30,809 nt of DNA from Strongylocentrotus pallidus (lineage: Eukaryota; Echinodermata; Echinoidea; Camarodonta; Strongylocentrotidae). The first letter of the stretch is position 1, and each line of letters opens with the position of its first letter. Below are positions 1 through 7,148 of this stretch, piece after piece. The stretch covers positions 15,931,170 through 15,961,978 of the forward strand of contig JARBES010000114.1 of the NCBI GenBank assembly GCA_030265145.1, read 5' to 3'. The notes under the pieces are model-generated. The model ran no database searches, was not told the origin of the DNA, and saw only the letters and a program-made list of their open reading frames with translations. The position numbers and the translations under genes were made by a program.

Positions 1-3
1 CGA

Positions 4-56
4 AACCGTCCAATTGAAAACGGAATCCGCCATGGGCGGTCGGATACCGGACGGTT
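4..56. repeat. Short GC-rich inverted repeat (hairpin)
   Basis: AACCGTCC at 4-11 is the reverse complement of GGACGGTT at 49-56, and the middle holds a second nested inversion, CCGCC-ATG-GGCGG (27-39). The segment is far richer in GC than its surroundings. It may be the remnant of a small terminal-inverted-repeat element cut by the window edge. No target-site duplication could be established. Confidence 0.4.
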
Positions 57-144
57 AAACGTTTGACTACAGCACTAGTTTGGGTCAAAGGTGTTAAATA
101 TTAAAGTTTTTCTCCTTGATTATTTATAGTTCATTATGTGTATG

Positions 145-220
145 CCGTGGGCCAGGTGGTAGTACAGTCGCTGCCCAGACAGAGGTAGATCTTTGTAGGT
201 TCTAGTTCTGACTGATCCAA
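145..220 (+). mobile_element. tRNA-derived SINE head (candidate)
   Basis: TGGGCCAGGTGG (148-159) resembles a pol III A box, and GGTTCTAGTTC (198-208) resembles a B box. The spacing is tRNA-like, and the text between (AGTCGCTGCCCAGACAGAGG) reads like a tRNA body. This is the usual 5' end of a tRNA-derived SINE. I could not define a 3' tail, and the intact cloverleaf was not checked, so a real tRNA gene is unlikely. Confidence 0.4.
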
Positions 221-514
221 AGATCTTGTTTTTCTGACTTTTTTTCCCTATATTTGCAGATCATGCACATGATATCAAATACTGAGTTACAGCAAAATGA
301 TTTCAACAAAAAGAATCTCAAAATTGTATGTTCTGGGATGTCTGCATTTATTGAGAAATCACCCAATTTGTGTTTTTTTTTGGGGAAATATCTAAAACGT
401 TTCCTTATCTTGAAGTTACACTGTGGCTGTTGTTCGAAGAATATTCATAGGTATAGGTTTGACCACAGAACGGACTGAAGTTATTTAAATTTCAATTCTT
501 TTGGCTACTCCCAG

Positions 515-723
515 GTTGCGACGAGACAGCCGTCATCTCTATTATGACAACGTGTAGCGCAGTACAGAGACGGCAGATCGCGCTGGACTTCAAGACGATG
601 TACGGCAAGGACCTGGAGAAGAACCTAAAGGGAGAACTCAAGGGAAAACTGGAGAGTATTGTTCTCCATCTCTTATATTTACCCGCAGAGTTTGATGCAC
701 ACATGCTCAGGAAAGCCATGAAG
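515..723 (+). CDS. Annexin exon, repeat 1 to start of repeat 2 linker (209 nt)
   Basis: The acceptor is ...CTACTCCCAG at 514 and the donor AAG|GTAGGC at 723/724. The first two bases (GT) finish a glycine codon begun in an upstream exon. It encodes GCDETAVISIM..., then FKTMYGKDLEKNL, KGELKGKLESIVLHLL and ...LRKAMK, which is annexin repeat 1 from its Ca2+ loop to the first helix of repeat 2. Confidence 0.95.
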
Positions 724-3700
724 GTAGGCTATTGTAAGATTTTCTTTTTAATACAAAAGTAATAGTTAAAGATAAAGTTCTGGTCATGCGATTGCATTGT
801 GATAGAAACGGTGTGAAATCGATCAGAAAAATTTGATCATGTAGCACATAAGTATTGGTGTGTACTGCAAGGTTAAGAAATTGGCCCAGCCTTGGTAAAA
901 GTAACAAGCACTGTACACAGATAGAAGATTATGTGACTATACAAATGAGGTCCTCATTTTTAAGCTGTTACATGTCATATTTAGAATATGAATGAATTTT
1001 AAGAGCCATGCTTTTCAGGGAACATTTTGTTCTCTGATGTTCTTCCACACTTGCATAATAACAATAAAAACGCTCACAAATTATTTTTCACCTCTCCCCA
1101 GAACTCAACCTTCCCTTTAAAGCCGATAATTTGAATGTACTGTATCAGTATACGTAACCCTAAATGTAAAACCAATACAATACAACATGTACGTAGCACA
1201 TACTTGAATTTTTTTTTACCCATAGTTTAGAGTGTGTCTGGTCACCTAGAATTATTCCACAAGTGCAACATAAATGTTTGACGGTCTGGTCTGTCAAAAA
1301 AGTGAGAAAATAGGAAAACTGTATAACTTCCTGTAATCCAATGTATATCTTATTTATTTTGCCTCTTTTTGTTTTGTTCTTTAATATTCTGTAATGTATG
1401 TGACTTTTTTGTATTGTCAGTACTTTGGTGGGCTAAGCCTTACAATTTGTTTGCAATTTTTTTAGTATTTTCCATTTTTCCTTAATCACAACTAATTATA
1501 CACTGCATATATGATTGTCATTGTAGTGTTTTTTATGATTGAGAAAAAGAATAAATTGAACCATTGAACCATAGAAAATACCACTTTATAAGCCAATACA
1601 TGCAAAAGTATGCCCTTTTGGATGATTGGGTGACTAATGTGAGTGGTATCTTTGCTGTTCTTGTTTTCTTGCGTAGGGTCTAGGGACGGATGAGGCTACT
1701 TTAGTTGAGGTCTTGTGTACGCGAACCAACGATGAAGTCCAGGCCATCAAGGTGGCTTACAAGAAAGGTAAGAGACAACTTGGAAATTGGAACTAGATCA
1801 AATAGTATTACTATCATTGGGTTGAATTGAACATCAAATTGAATATTGAATTGAATTGAATTGAACTGAACTGAATTGAATTGAATTGAAATGAATTGAA
1901 TTGAATTGAATTGAATTGAAATGAATTGAACTGAACTGAACTGAATTAAACTGAATTGAGTTGAATTGAAAATTAGATTGATTATTTGATGTCCATATTA
2001 CAGAAACGTATATTTGTTCTTTGTTCTACCTGGTCTGTGTTTCATACTACTTCCACTTCCTTTCCATGAATGATATTTTATTGTCTATTTTAACAACAAA
2101 TCAAAGATATGAACTCACCTGTGACTTTTAAAAATTGATGTAGGATAATATATAATGGATGTGATGGTTCAGAAGGGGTTAATTGATTCTTGTTATATGT
2201 GTCTGATAAGAATTTAAGATCAATTACAATGTATTCATGTTTTCATGACATTCCCCCTTTAAAACTTTAGAATTCTCTCGGGATCTTGAAAAGGACGTGG
2301 TCTCCGAGACGTCTGGTCACTTCAAGCGTCTCCTGGTCTCCATGCTGCAGGGTTCCAGGTCTCAGGACCAGAGGGTGGACGTAGAAAAGGCCAAAGCAGA
2401 TGCAAAGGTCAGTGTGGAATTTGCTTTTCCCTTGTGAGGTGCAGTGTGTAATTTTTAATAAAGGGGGCTGGACTATTCAGGTGTGGTGGATTATCAAGTT
2501 CTTCAGCCCTAGCCCCCGTTGCACAAAACTTATCATTGATGGTAACTTTGTCATCTATGGCCACTGCCATGGTTACATGGCTCAACAGCCAATCAAAATC
2601 AAGGTTTCCATGGTAGTTACCATTGATGACAAAGTTACCATCAATGATAAGTTTTGTGCAACAGGCCCTATACTGTAAGACAGTTTTAATGCTTGACTCA
2701 AAGACCCAGTTTTGTGTCATTTATCTGAATTAAAGTGTAAAAATGAACTGGGCAGTGTTACCCCCCACTCCCCTCTCCCATATCTCCGCTCCTTCTATTG
2801 GAAGAGCGGGCAACTTTGAATGTTTGAAACGGATACATGGTGCCATGCTGTGGATCATCATCATCATCATCATCATCATTTCTCCTGCTCTGAGTATTGT
2901 TTCAGCCCGGCCAATGTATTCTAACTTTCACTGTCACTTTCATAATGCAGGCTCTGTAAATTGTTGAAATTTGTTTGCTATAAATTGTTCATGTTGACTT
3001 CAGGGGTTGCATTCATTTTGTCTTCTATTCATACATAAGGATTATGACAGGCAGATTTCAAGATTCAAGATTATTGATATAAATCCACAAGGTCGGATTA
3101 CAAGTGACTACCTGTAGCAAAGAAAGAAATGAGTGTGTGTGTGTCTCTCTCTCTACGTGCCATGTCCTGAGACGTTGGCGACCATTGAGTGCCACAACTC
3201 TCTGTCCCATATTCTATGAAGTTATTCATTCTCCCAGAGATCAATTCCACTTTCAGAGATCCCACTCCTTAAGCTACTCATCCACAGAATCCTCCTTCTA
3301 CCCCTAACTCCTCTTTCACTTGTATTCTTCCAGTCAGTGCAAGATTTGAAACCATTCTTTCGTATAACATGACCCAAGAAGTTCAGCTGTCGACCTCTTA
3401 TATGAGTGTGTACTCAAGCATATTTGAGGACTGAGAATCTGAAACGTAACAACCGTCGTGTTCTCTATTCTGTCGATGCATGCAACTCTTTCTTATGTCA
3501 ACTCTTTCTTATGGTCATCGCTCTTTTTGCAAAGCTTCTGCTGAACTTTGGAACAGACTACCTTTAAATGTCACAAACTGTCAAACTGTTAAACCAATTC
3601 AAATATTGTCTTTAGACACAATTATTCAAATTGCTTTTGATGATTAACTAAATCTGTTCACATTGATGTGTATTTCATACATGTAGGTATTGTAATTTGT

Positions 3701-6688
3701 AGGTTTATTTGCACTTTATTGTTTTGTTTAATATGTAATTGTTTGTTATAGCGCTTAGAGACTTCGGTGGTAAGCGCTTTTATAAGTAACGTTTTTATTA
3801 TTATTATGCAGGCGCTGGTTACTGCCGGGGAAGCAAGGTGGGGCACGGATGAGTCAGCCTTCAACGCCGTCCTGGCCAGTCGCAGCTACCCGCAGCTGAG
3901 GGCGATCTTTGATGAGTACAGCAAGATGGTCAAGTACACGATGGAACAGTCTATCAAGAGAGAGATGTCAGGAGACCTCGAGAAGGGCATGCTTACTATC
4001 GGTAAGCAAATTTTAAACTATTAAAATAATATTATAATATAATTTAATAATACATCAATGATGTCTCTAAGCGCTTTACTGTTATATTATTACCCCGGTC
4101 ATCGGATATTTCTCCACTCCCTGGGGAGCATTTCAGCCAGGCGTCATTTGAGTTTACACTTGTAATGTTGTCATCTAACTGCAAATCAAGAAAAATAGTA
4201 TTATTGTGGATACTTCAAATTTCAGCAGAAGTTTAGACCCGCAAACTCATTGAATTGCAATATGGAATTTTTGCATTTTGGAACAATTCTTTGTAACAAA
4301 ACAAAAAACATCATTCAACATTTTCTGAAAGTTGCATGTATGTGCACATCTGAAATAGTTTGACATTTAGTTTTAATAATTGATTTCCTGAAAATGTTTG
4401 ATGTCGTGTCATTCTTAATATTTCGGATAGCATGTTTACATTTAAATCACATTGAAGTTTTGACAAGAAAAAAAGTTTGGGGGAGGGGAGGTTTTAGACT
4501 ATAAGTTTTGTTGTTGCTGTTTTCGAGACAGTTTATACCACATTATATAAGGACAGGGCTTTACTGAATTCATATGTGTCTGATTTATCCTCATTTATTG
4601 TTTCTCTTTTGTTCTATTACAGTCGAATGTGTACGTAACACACCAGCATACTTTGCAGAGAAACTATACAAATCAATGAAGGTATGTAAGATCATTCTTA
4701 CGTCATCATTCCTTTTACCGTTGGACAATTAGTGCATATGTATATGGCAATTTTTTCATGATGGCTCCCAGTATTTTGCAGTTCTTCATTTTCTCCTGGG
4801 TATTGAGTGGCAAATGTAGATTAATGCCTTGCCAAGGGATATTTTACCATGCTGGACTTTGATTCTTACCATCTCCAGTCAATTTTCTTTTTTTACCTGT
4901 TGGCTTGAATACAGGTTACCTTAAGTTGAGGTTAGGGTTATGGTCATTTTCAGGGTTAGGGTTATGGTCAATGTTATTCCTGATAATATTATGGGATTGT
5001 GCAATATCTTTCTATCTTTCTACATGGTTACCTATGAGGGCTCGCATGCCTCTGGGCAACTGAAGTAATTCATTTTTGTGAACCCTGGCCCATAGGTAGC
5101 CATTTTTTCCCTCTTCTCCCTGCTTCTCATTTCCATTCTTTCTCTATTATTTCTAAGATAATTGTATTTACTATGTTGACTTTGTATATACTGCGAATTT
5201 CTGATATTTATGGCCAAATAAATAATAATAAATAACAATAATAGAGTTGGGGTTAGGGTTAGGAAGAGAGTTAGAGTCAAAGTGAGTGTCAGTGTCAGGG
5301 TTAGAGTCACTAATGTGTTGGGGTGTTCTGCAGTTGTTCTAATTTGTCTACCATGTATATCTTTTATAAACTTATATTAATCTTCTACATGTTTGATTTC
5401 TTCTTGACAGGGTCTTGGTACCGATGATGACACACTAATGAGAGTGATAATCTCTAGAGTTGAGATAGACATGGTGGAGATCAAGCAAGAGTTCCAGAGA
5501 GCATACAACCAGAGCTTGGGTAGATTTATCAAGGTAAGGAAAAGCATCCCTTACATCATGTTTACACCCCTACCCAACCAACTCCTCCTCCTCCATTACC
5601 CTCCCCCTCTCCCCCATCTCCCCCATCATGGAGGAATGAGATGGTTGAGACAAACAAAGAGTTCCAGAGAGCATACATAGACATGTTTTAAATGCTATAA
5701 TTTATTTGTAATGTTTTGTTGGAAACATGAATAAATTGAAATTGAAATTGAATTGAATACAACCAGAGTTTGGGTAGATTTATCAGGTTAGGAATAGGTC
5801 CAATGGTCCATTGTCCTATTTATAGCCATACCCCACCCATCCTTCCCTCTCCTAATATTCACTGATGGATATTGTATTGAGGTATGAGGTAGACATGGTT
5901 GAGGTTAAAACAAAGAGTTATATAGAGCATACAACCAGAGCTTGGGTAGATTTATCAAAGTATGGATACCCCTACTACCCACTTCACATTTCTTATGCAT
6001 CCCCTGTCCTACCCCCCCCCCCCTTTATCCCTACTTAATCATCTTTCTTCACATATTATGCATCTTTCTTTTTGTCAAAATAATTTAAAGTTCTGTCAAA
6101 ATGTCTTGTATGATAAATTATGGCACATCATTAATGTTGTCTTAAGCTTGTTAACCATTCAATAGTGACAATATTTTCAAGATATCTTTTGAAGACATCA
6201 TCTAATGAAAAATCTCATTATTGCAATATTTGATAAGTGAAAAAATATCGTGCATCCCTAATCTAATGATATTGGTGATTATTGTGATAGCTTGTCATGT
6301 ACAGAAATATATACAGTTAACAACTAAATTATTCATACCCCTTGTAAATTTGATGTGTATTTTGTTATTCATAACTCAAGAATGAAAGGTGGACTGGTTG
6401 AATGAGGGACTTTATTGAATACTTTTAGATGTACTGTAAGCTTTAGAATATCACACTCCCAAGTTAAATAATACGGGACAAACCAATTTTTCACATACTT
6501 GAAAGATTACAAACCTTGATAAGGGTATGAATAATGTAATTGTTAACTGTACATGTATGATGTTAATATCATGATATTGACTAATGCTAATGATATTCTA
6601 CATTTCTTTTCTTTTTTTTTACCTCCTTTAGGGTGATACGTCCGGTGACTACAGAAAGATTCTACTTGCTCTGATTGGAGGAGAATAG
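515..6688 (+). CDS. Annexin, A11/A7/A13-like (5'-partial; seven coding exons in window)
   Basis: Annexins bind acidic phospholipid membranes in a Ca2+-dependent way through four ~70-residue repeats. Joining 515-723, 1677-1767, 2271-2407, 3812-4001, 4623-4681, 5411-5533 and 6632-6688 gives 288 residues without a stop, all at GT/AG junctions in matching phase. Repeat 1 starts at GCDE; repeat 2 has GLGTDE with the downstream acidic cap SETSGHF; repeat 3 has RWGTDE with REMSGDLE; repeat 4 has GLGTDD with GDTSGDYRKILL. All four repeats therefore keep a plausible type II Ca2+ loop; repeat 1 has Cys where Thr is usual. DLEK, TRT, NTPAYFAEKLYKSMKG and SGDYR are family hallmarks. The N-terminal tail and the start of repeat 1 lie before the window, so the subfamily, usually defined by that tail, is uncertain. 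The protein is expected in cytosol and at membranes. It converges with the SPMIP2-like gene on the other strand. Confidence 0.95.
724..1676 (+). other. Annexin intron (953 bp)
   Basis: AT-rich intron. The 3' half looks like an old LINE end (about 1430-1572), listed separately. I see no coding sequence in the rest. Confidence 0.85.
1430..1572 (+). mobile_element. LINE-type 3' end with ATTGAACC tail
   Basis: The segment ends in AATAAATTGAACCATTGAACC, a tandem of an ATTGAACC-type unit. Such short repeated tails are typical of the 3' ends of CR1/L2-group non-LTR retrotransposons. The upstream boundary is unclear and no open frame was recognised. Confidence 0.35.
1677..1767 (+). CDS. Annexin exon, repeat 2 Ca2+ loop (91 nt)
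   Basis: The acceptor is TTGCGTAG at 1676 and the donor AAAG|GTAAGA at 1767/1768. It encodes GLGTDEATLVEVLCTRTNDE followed by VQAIKVAYKK, plus one base. GLGTDE is the canonical type II Ca2+ loop. As I recall, 91 nt is also the length of the equivalent vertebrate annexin exon. Confidence 0.95.
1768..2270 (+). other. Annexin intron (503 bp) with microsatellite
   Basis: Noncoding intron. About 150 bp of it is a pentanucleotide microsatellite (1822-1970). The remaining sequence shows nothing I can name. Confidence 0.85.
1822..1970. repeat. (ATTGA)n / (TTGAA)n microsatellite
   Basis: Dozens of GAATT/GAACT pentamers run in tandem with scattered T/C variants. The unit matches the short tails of some invertebrate LINEs, including the insert at 5677-5756, so the array may have been seeded by a retroelement tail. 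Confidence 0.9.
2271..2407 (+). CDS. Annexin exon, second half of repeat 2 (137 nt)
   Basis: The acceptor is AACTTTAG at 2270 and the donor GCAAAG|GTCAGT at 2407/2408. It encodes EFSRDLEKDVVSETSGHFKR, then LLVSMLQGSRSQ and ...VEKAKADAK. SETSGHF carries the acidic cap residue of the repeat 2 Ca2+ site. The start phase matches the single overhanging base of the preceding exon. Confidence 0.95.
2518..2662. mobile_element. MITE with perfect 38-bp terminal inverted repeats
   Basis: 2518-2555 (starting GTTGCACAAAACTTATCATT) is the exact reverse complement of 2625-2662. Weaker inverted similarity continues inwards (TATGGCCACTGCCATGG against AATGGTAACTACCATGG). The element is 145 bp and has no coding capacity. 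The superfamily is not certain and no clear target-site duplication was found. The perfect arms suggest either recent insertion or hairpin-mediated repair. Confidence 0.85.
2854..2880. repeat. (ATC)n microsatellite
   Basis: Eight or more consecutive ATC trinucleotides. Confidence 0.95.
3400..3810 (+). mobile_element. 5'-truncated LINE (CR1/L2-group) 3' end
   Basis: From 3510 an open frame reads YGHRSFCKASAELWNRLPLN, then ...IIQIAFDD-stop near 3650. This matches the G-x-RSF...A-x-LWN-x-LP and final ...AF pattern at the C-terminus of many CR1/L2-type reverse transcriptases. A 3' UTR follows with a small hairpin (AGCGCTTAGAGAC...GTAAGCGCTT) and an ATT tail at about 3796-3808. The tail sits directly against the annexin acceptor. 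The 5' limit is approximate; most of the element is missing. Confidence 0.75.
3812..4001 (+). CDS. Annexin exon, repeat 3 (190 nt)
   Basis: The acceptor is TTATTATTATTATGCAG at 3811 and the donor ATCG|GTAAGC at 4001/4002. It encodes ALVTAGEARWGTDESAFNAV, LASRSYPQLRAIFDEYSKMV and ...KREMSGDLEKGMLTI, closely resembling annexin A11 repeat 3. The usual polypyrimidine tract is replaced by the ATT tail of a LINE that ends only a few bases before the exon. Confidence 0.95.
4002..4622 (+). other. Annexin intron (621 bp)
   Basis: Begins with a minus-strand LINE/SINE-like tail (about 4022-4150). The rest is AT-rich noncoding sequence with no feature I recognise. Confidence 0.8.
4022..4150 (-). mobile_element. 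Reverse-oriented LINE/SINE 3' tail fragment
   Basis: Read on the minus strand, the segment ends in AGCGCTTAGAGACATC followed by an ATT/ATA-rich tail. That is the same 3'-end signature as the plus-strand LINE at 3747-3808 (AGCGCTTAGAGACTTC...ATT tail). The part at 4090-4150 looks like further repeat body. It lies just after the donor of the repeat 3 exon. Confidence 0.5.
4623..4681 (+). CDS. Annexin exon, end of repeat 3 (59 nt)
   Basis: The acceptor is TCTATTACAG at 4622 and the donor ATGAAG|GTATGT at 4681/4682. With one base from the exon before, it encodes VECVRNTPAYFAEKLYKSMK, 20 residues typical of the end of annexin repeat 3 and the first helix of repeat 4. Confidence 0.95.
4922..4964. 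repeat. Degenerate telomere-like TTAGGG words
   Basis: GGTTAGGGTTATGGTCATTT is followed by another GGTTAGGGTTATGGTCA. The words are interspersed with non-telomeric bases. Confidence 0.6.
5150..5244 (+). mobile_element. LINE/SINE-like 3' end with AATA tail
   Basis: TTTATGGCCAAATAAATAAT begins an AAT-rich simple tail at about 5210-5242, preceded by a T-rich 3'-UTR-like segment. This is typical of non-LTR 3' ends in marine invertebrates. Family and 5' limit are not determined. Confidence 0.4.
5246..5306. repeat. Degenerate telomere-like repeat
   Basis: GTTGGGGTTAGGGTTAGGAA followed by GTTAGAGTC variants. It is an interstitial array too short and degenerate to be a chromosome end. Confidence 0.6.
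5411..5533 (+). CDS. Annexin exon, repeat 4 Ca2+ loop (123 nt)
   Basis: The acceptor is TTCTTGACAG at 5410 and the donor ATCAAG|GTAAGG at 5533/5534. It encodes GLGTDDDTLMRVIISRVEID, then MVEIKQEFQRAYNQSLGRFI and K. The 3' half of this exon has two degenerate copies further into the following intron. Confidence 0.95.
5636..5793 (+). pseudogene. Decayed partial copy 1 of the annexin repeat 4 exon
   Basis: 5636-5676 matches the exon at 5466-5506 (shared AAAGAGTTCCAGAGAGCATAC-like text), and 5761-5793 matches its end and donor (AACCAGAGTTTGGGTAGATT then ATCAGGTTAGG). The copy is split by an ~84-bp insertion. It lacks the 5' half of the exon and a splice acceptor, so it cannot act as a complete exon. 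It lies 170 bp downstream of the original. Confidence 0.85.
5677..5760 (+). mobile_element. Small retroelement-like insertion inside exon copy 1
   Basis: The copy is interrupted after ...GAGCATAC and resumes with ATACAACCAG, so ATAC may be a 4-bp target-site duplication. The insert ends in AATAAATTGAAATTGAAATT..., a LINE/SINE-style tail. It is probably a very short 3' fragment of a non-LTR element. Confidence 0.5.
5880..5965 (+). pseudogene. Decayed partial copy 2 of the annexin repeat 4 exon
   Basis: It matches the exon from GAGATAGACATGGTGGAG through ATACAACCAGAGCTTGGGTA and the donor region, which here reads AAAGTATGG instead of AAGGTAAGG. The offset from copy 1 is 256 bp, or 172 bp once the 84-bp insert is removed, the same period as copy 1. 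Its frame is no longer intact and it has no acceptor. Confidence 0.85.
6314..6549. mobile_element. Tc1/mariner-type MITE
   Basis: The left end CAGTTAACAACTAAATTATT and following CATACCCCTTG match the reverse complement of the right end (CTTGATAAGGGTATGAATAA...TTGTTAACTG). TA flanks both ends (6312-6313, 6550-6551), the target-site duplication of Tc1/mariner elements. CAGTT...ATTATTCATACCCC is a familiar Tc1-like terminus. The element is 236 bp with no coding capacity. Confidence 0.8.
6632..6688 (+). CDS. Annexin last coding exon with stop (57 nt)
   Basis: The acceptor is a long T-rich tract ending CCTCCTTTAG at 6631. It encodes GDTSGDYRKILLALIGGE and a TAG stop at 6686-6688. SGDYRKILL is the near-invariant annexin C-terminus, so this ends the protein. 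Confidence 0.95.
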   Translation, partial: GDTSGDYRKILLALIGGE

Positions 6689-7148
6689 AGCTATTATCAG
6701 AAATATACAAAATATATATTAAATACATTTTAGTATTTTATACTATTACCATTTTCTATTTCAACATATCAACACCAAGGCAAACTAAAGAAATGAGAGA
6801 TGTGTGTAAAATACATCTTTCAATTTATCCATTTCTACACTTTTTAAATGCTTGTGTAAGTCTTTGTTTAACGGTAAAAAAAGTATTATCTGTTGGGTGT
6901 ATATTTTTGTAGTAGAATTGTCCTAGTTATATACTGTGAGTATTTGGGATGTTAGAAATGTTAAAGAAAGTGTTGGTGTAATATTATAGGAATTATATCT
7001 GATTGTACAAAGGGAGGAGTGTGGCATATGACATATATAAAATAATGACAGAGATATTGGGAGGGTAACATATATTTGTGGTTAGTTCAGTCTCATTTAC
7101 ATGAAATTAATTGTTAAAATCAAAGTTGTAAGATAGCATACTCTTCAA
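6689..7148 (+). other. Annexin 3' untranslated region and flank
   Basis: AT-rich sequence after the stop. ATTAAA at 6718-6723 lies only 30 nt past the stop; AATAAA candidates occur at 7795-7800 and 8005-8010, inside the duplicated segment. I cannot tell which poly(A) site is used. Confidence 0.6.

Larger units (their letters stand above)
1..514. other. Noncoding start of window: intron upstream of first visible annexin exon
   Basis: No annexin-like coding sequence is visible here. Because the exon at 515 begins in the middle of a glycine codon and well inside annexin repeat 1, this stretch is most simply the 3' part of an intron whose upstream exons lie outside the window. It contains a GC-rich hairpin (4-56) and a tRNA-like SINE head (about 145-215), listed separately. 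Confidence 0.6.
2408..3811 (+). other. Annexin intron (1404 bp), mostly mobile-element sequence
   Basis: Holds a MITE (2518-2662), an ATC microsatellite (2854-2880) and a LINE 3' end (about 3400-3810). Open frames crossing 2400-2967 are products of the palindrome and the ATC repeat, not genes. Confidence 0.85.
4682..5410 (+). other. Annexin intron (729 bp)
   Basis: Contains telomere-like words (4922-4964 and 5246-5306) and a LINE-like tail (about 5150-5244). No coding sequence is seen. Confidence 0.8.
5534..6631 (+). other. Last annexin intron (1098 bp)
   Basis: Holds two decayed partial copies of the preceding exon, a small insertion with a LINE-like tail, C-rich low-complexity tracts (about 5565-5630 and 6001-6023) and a Tc1-type MITE (6314-6549). 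Confidence 0.85.

Noticed and set aside
145-220. A functional tRNA gene
   Set aside because: The A and B boxes are imperfect and no convincing acceptor stem or terminator is seen; a SINE head fits better.
261-326. Possible exon between TTTGCAG and GTATGT
   Set aside because: It encodes IMHMISNTELQQ..., which is unlike any annexin segment, and its end phase does not fit the exon at 515.
2400-2720. Opposite-strand open frames of 92 and 103 codons
   Set aside because: Both arise from the palindromic MITE at 2518-2662, which reads open on both strands.
5032-5310. Minus-strand open frame beginning with a Thr-Leu repeat
   Set aside because: It is a translation of telomere-like TTAGGG variants and a LINE-like tail.
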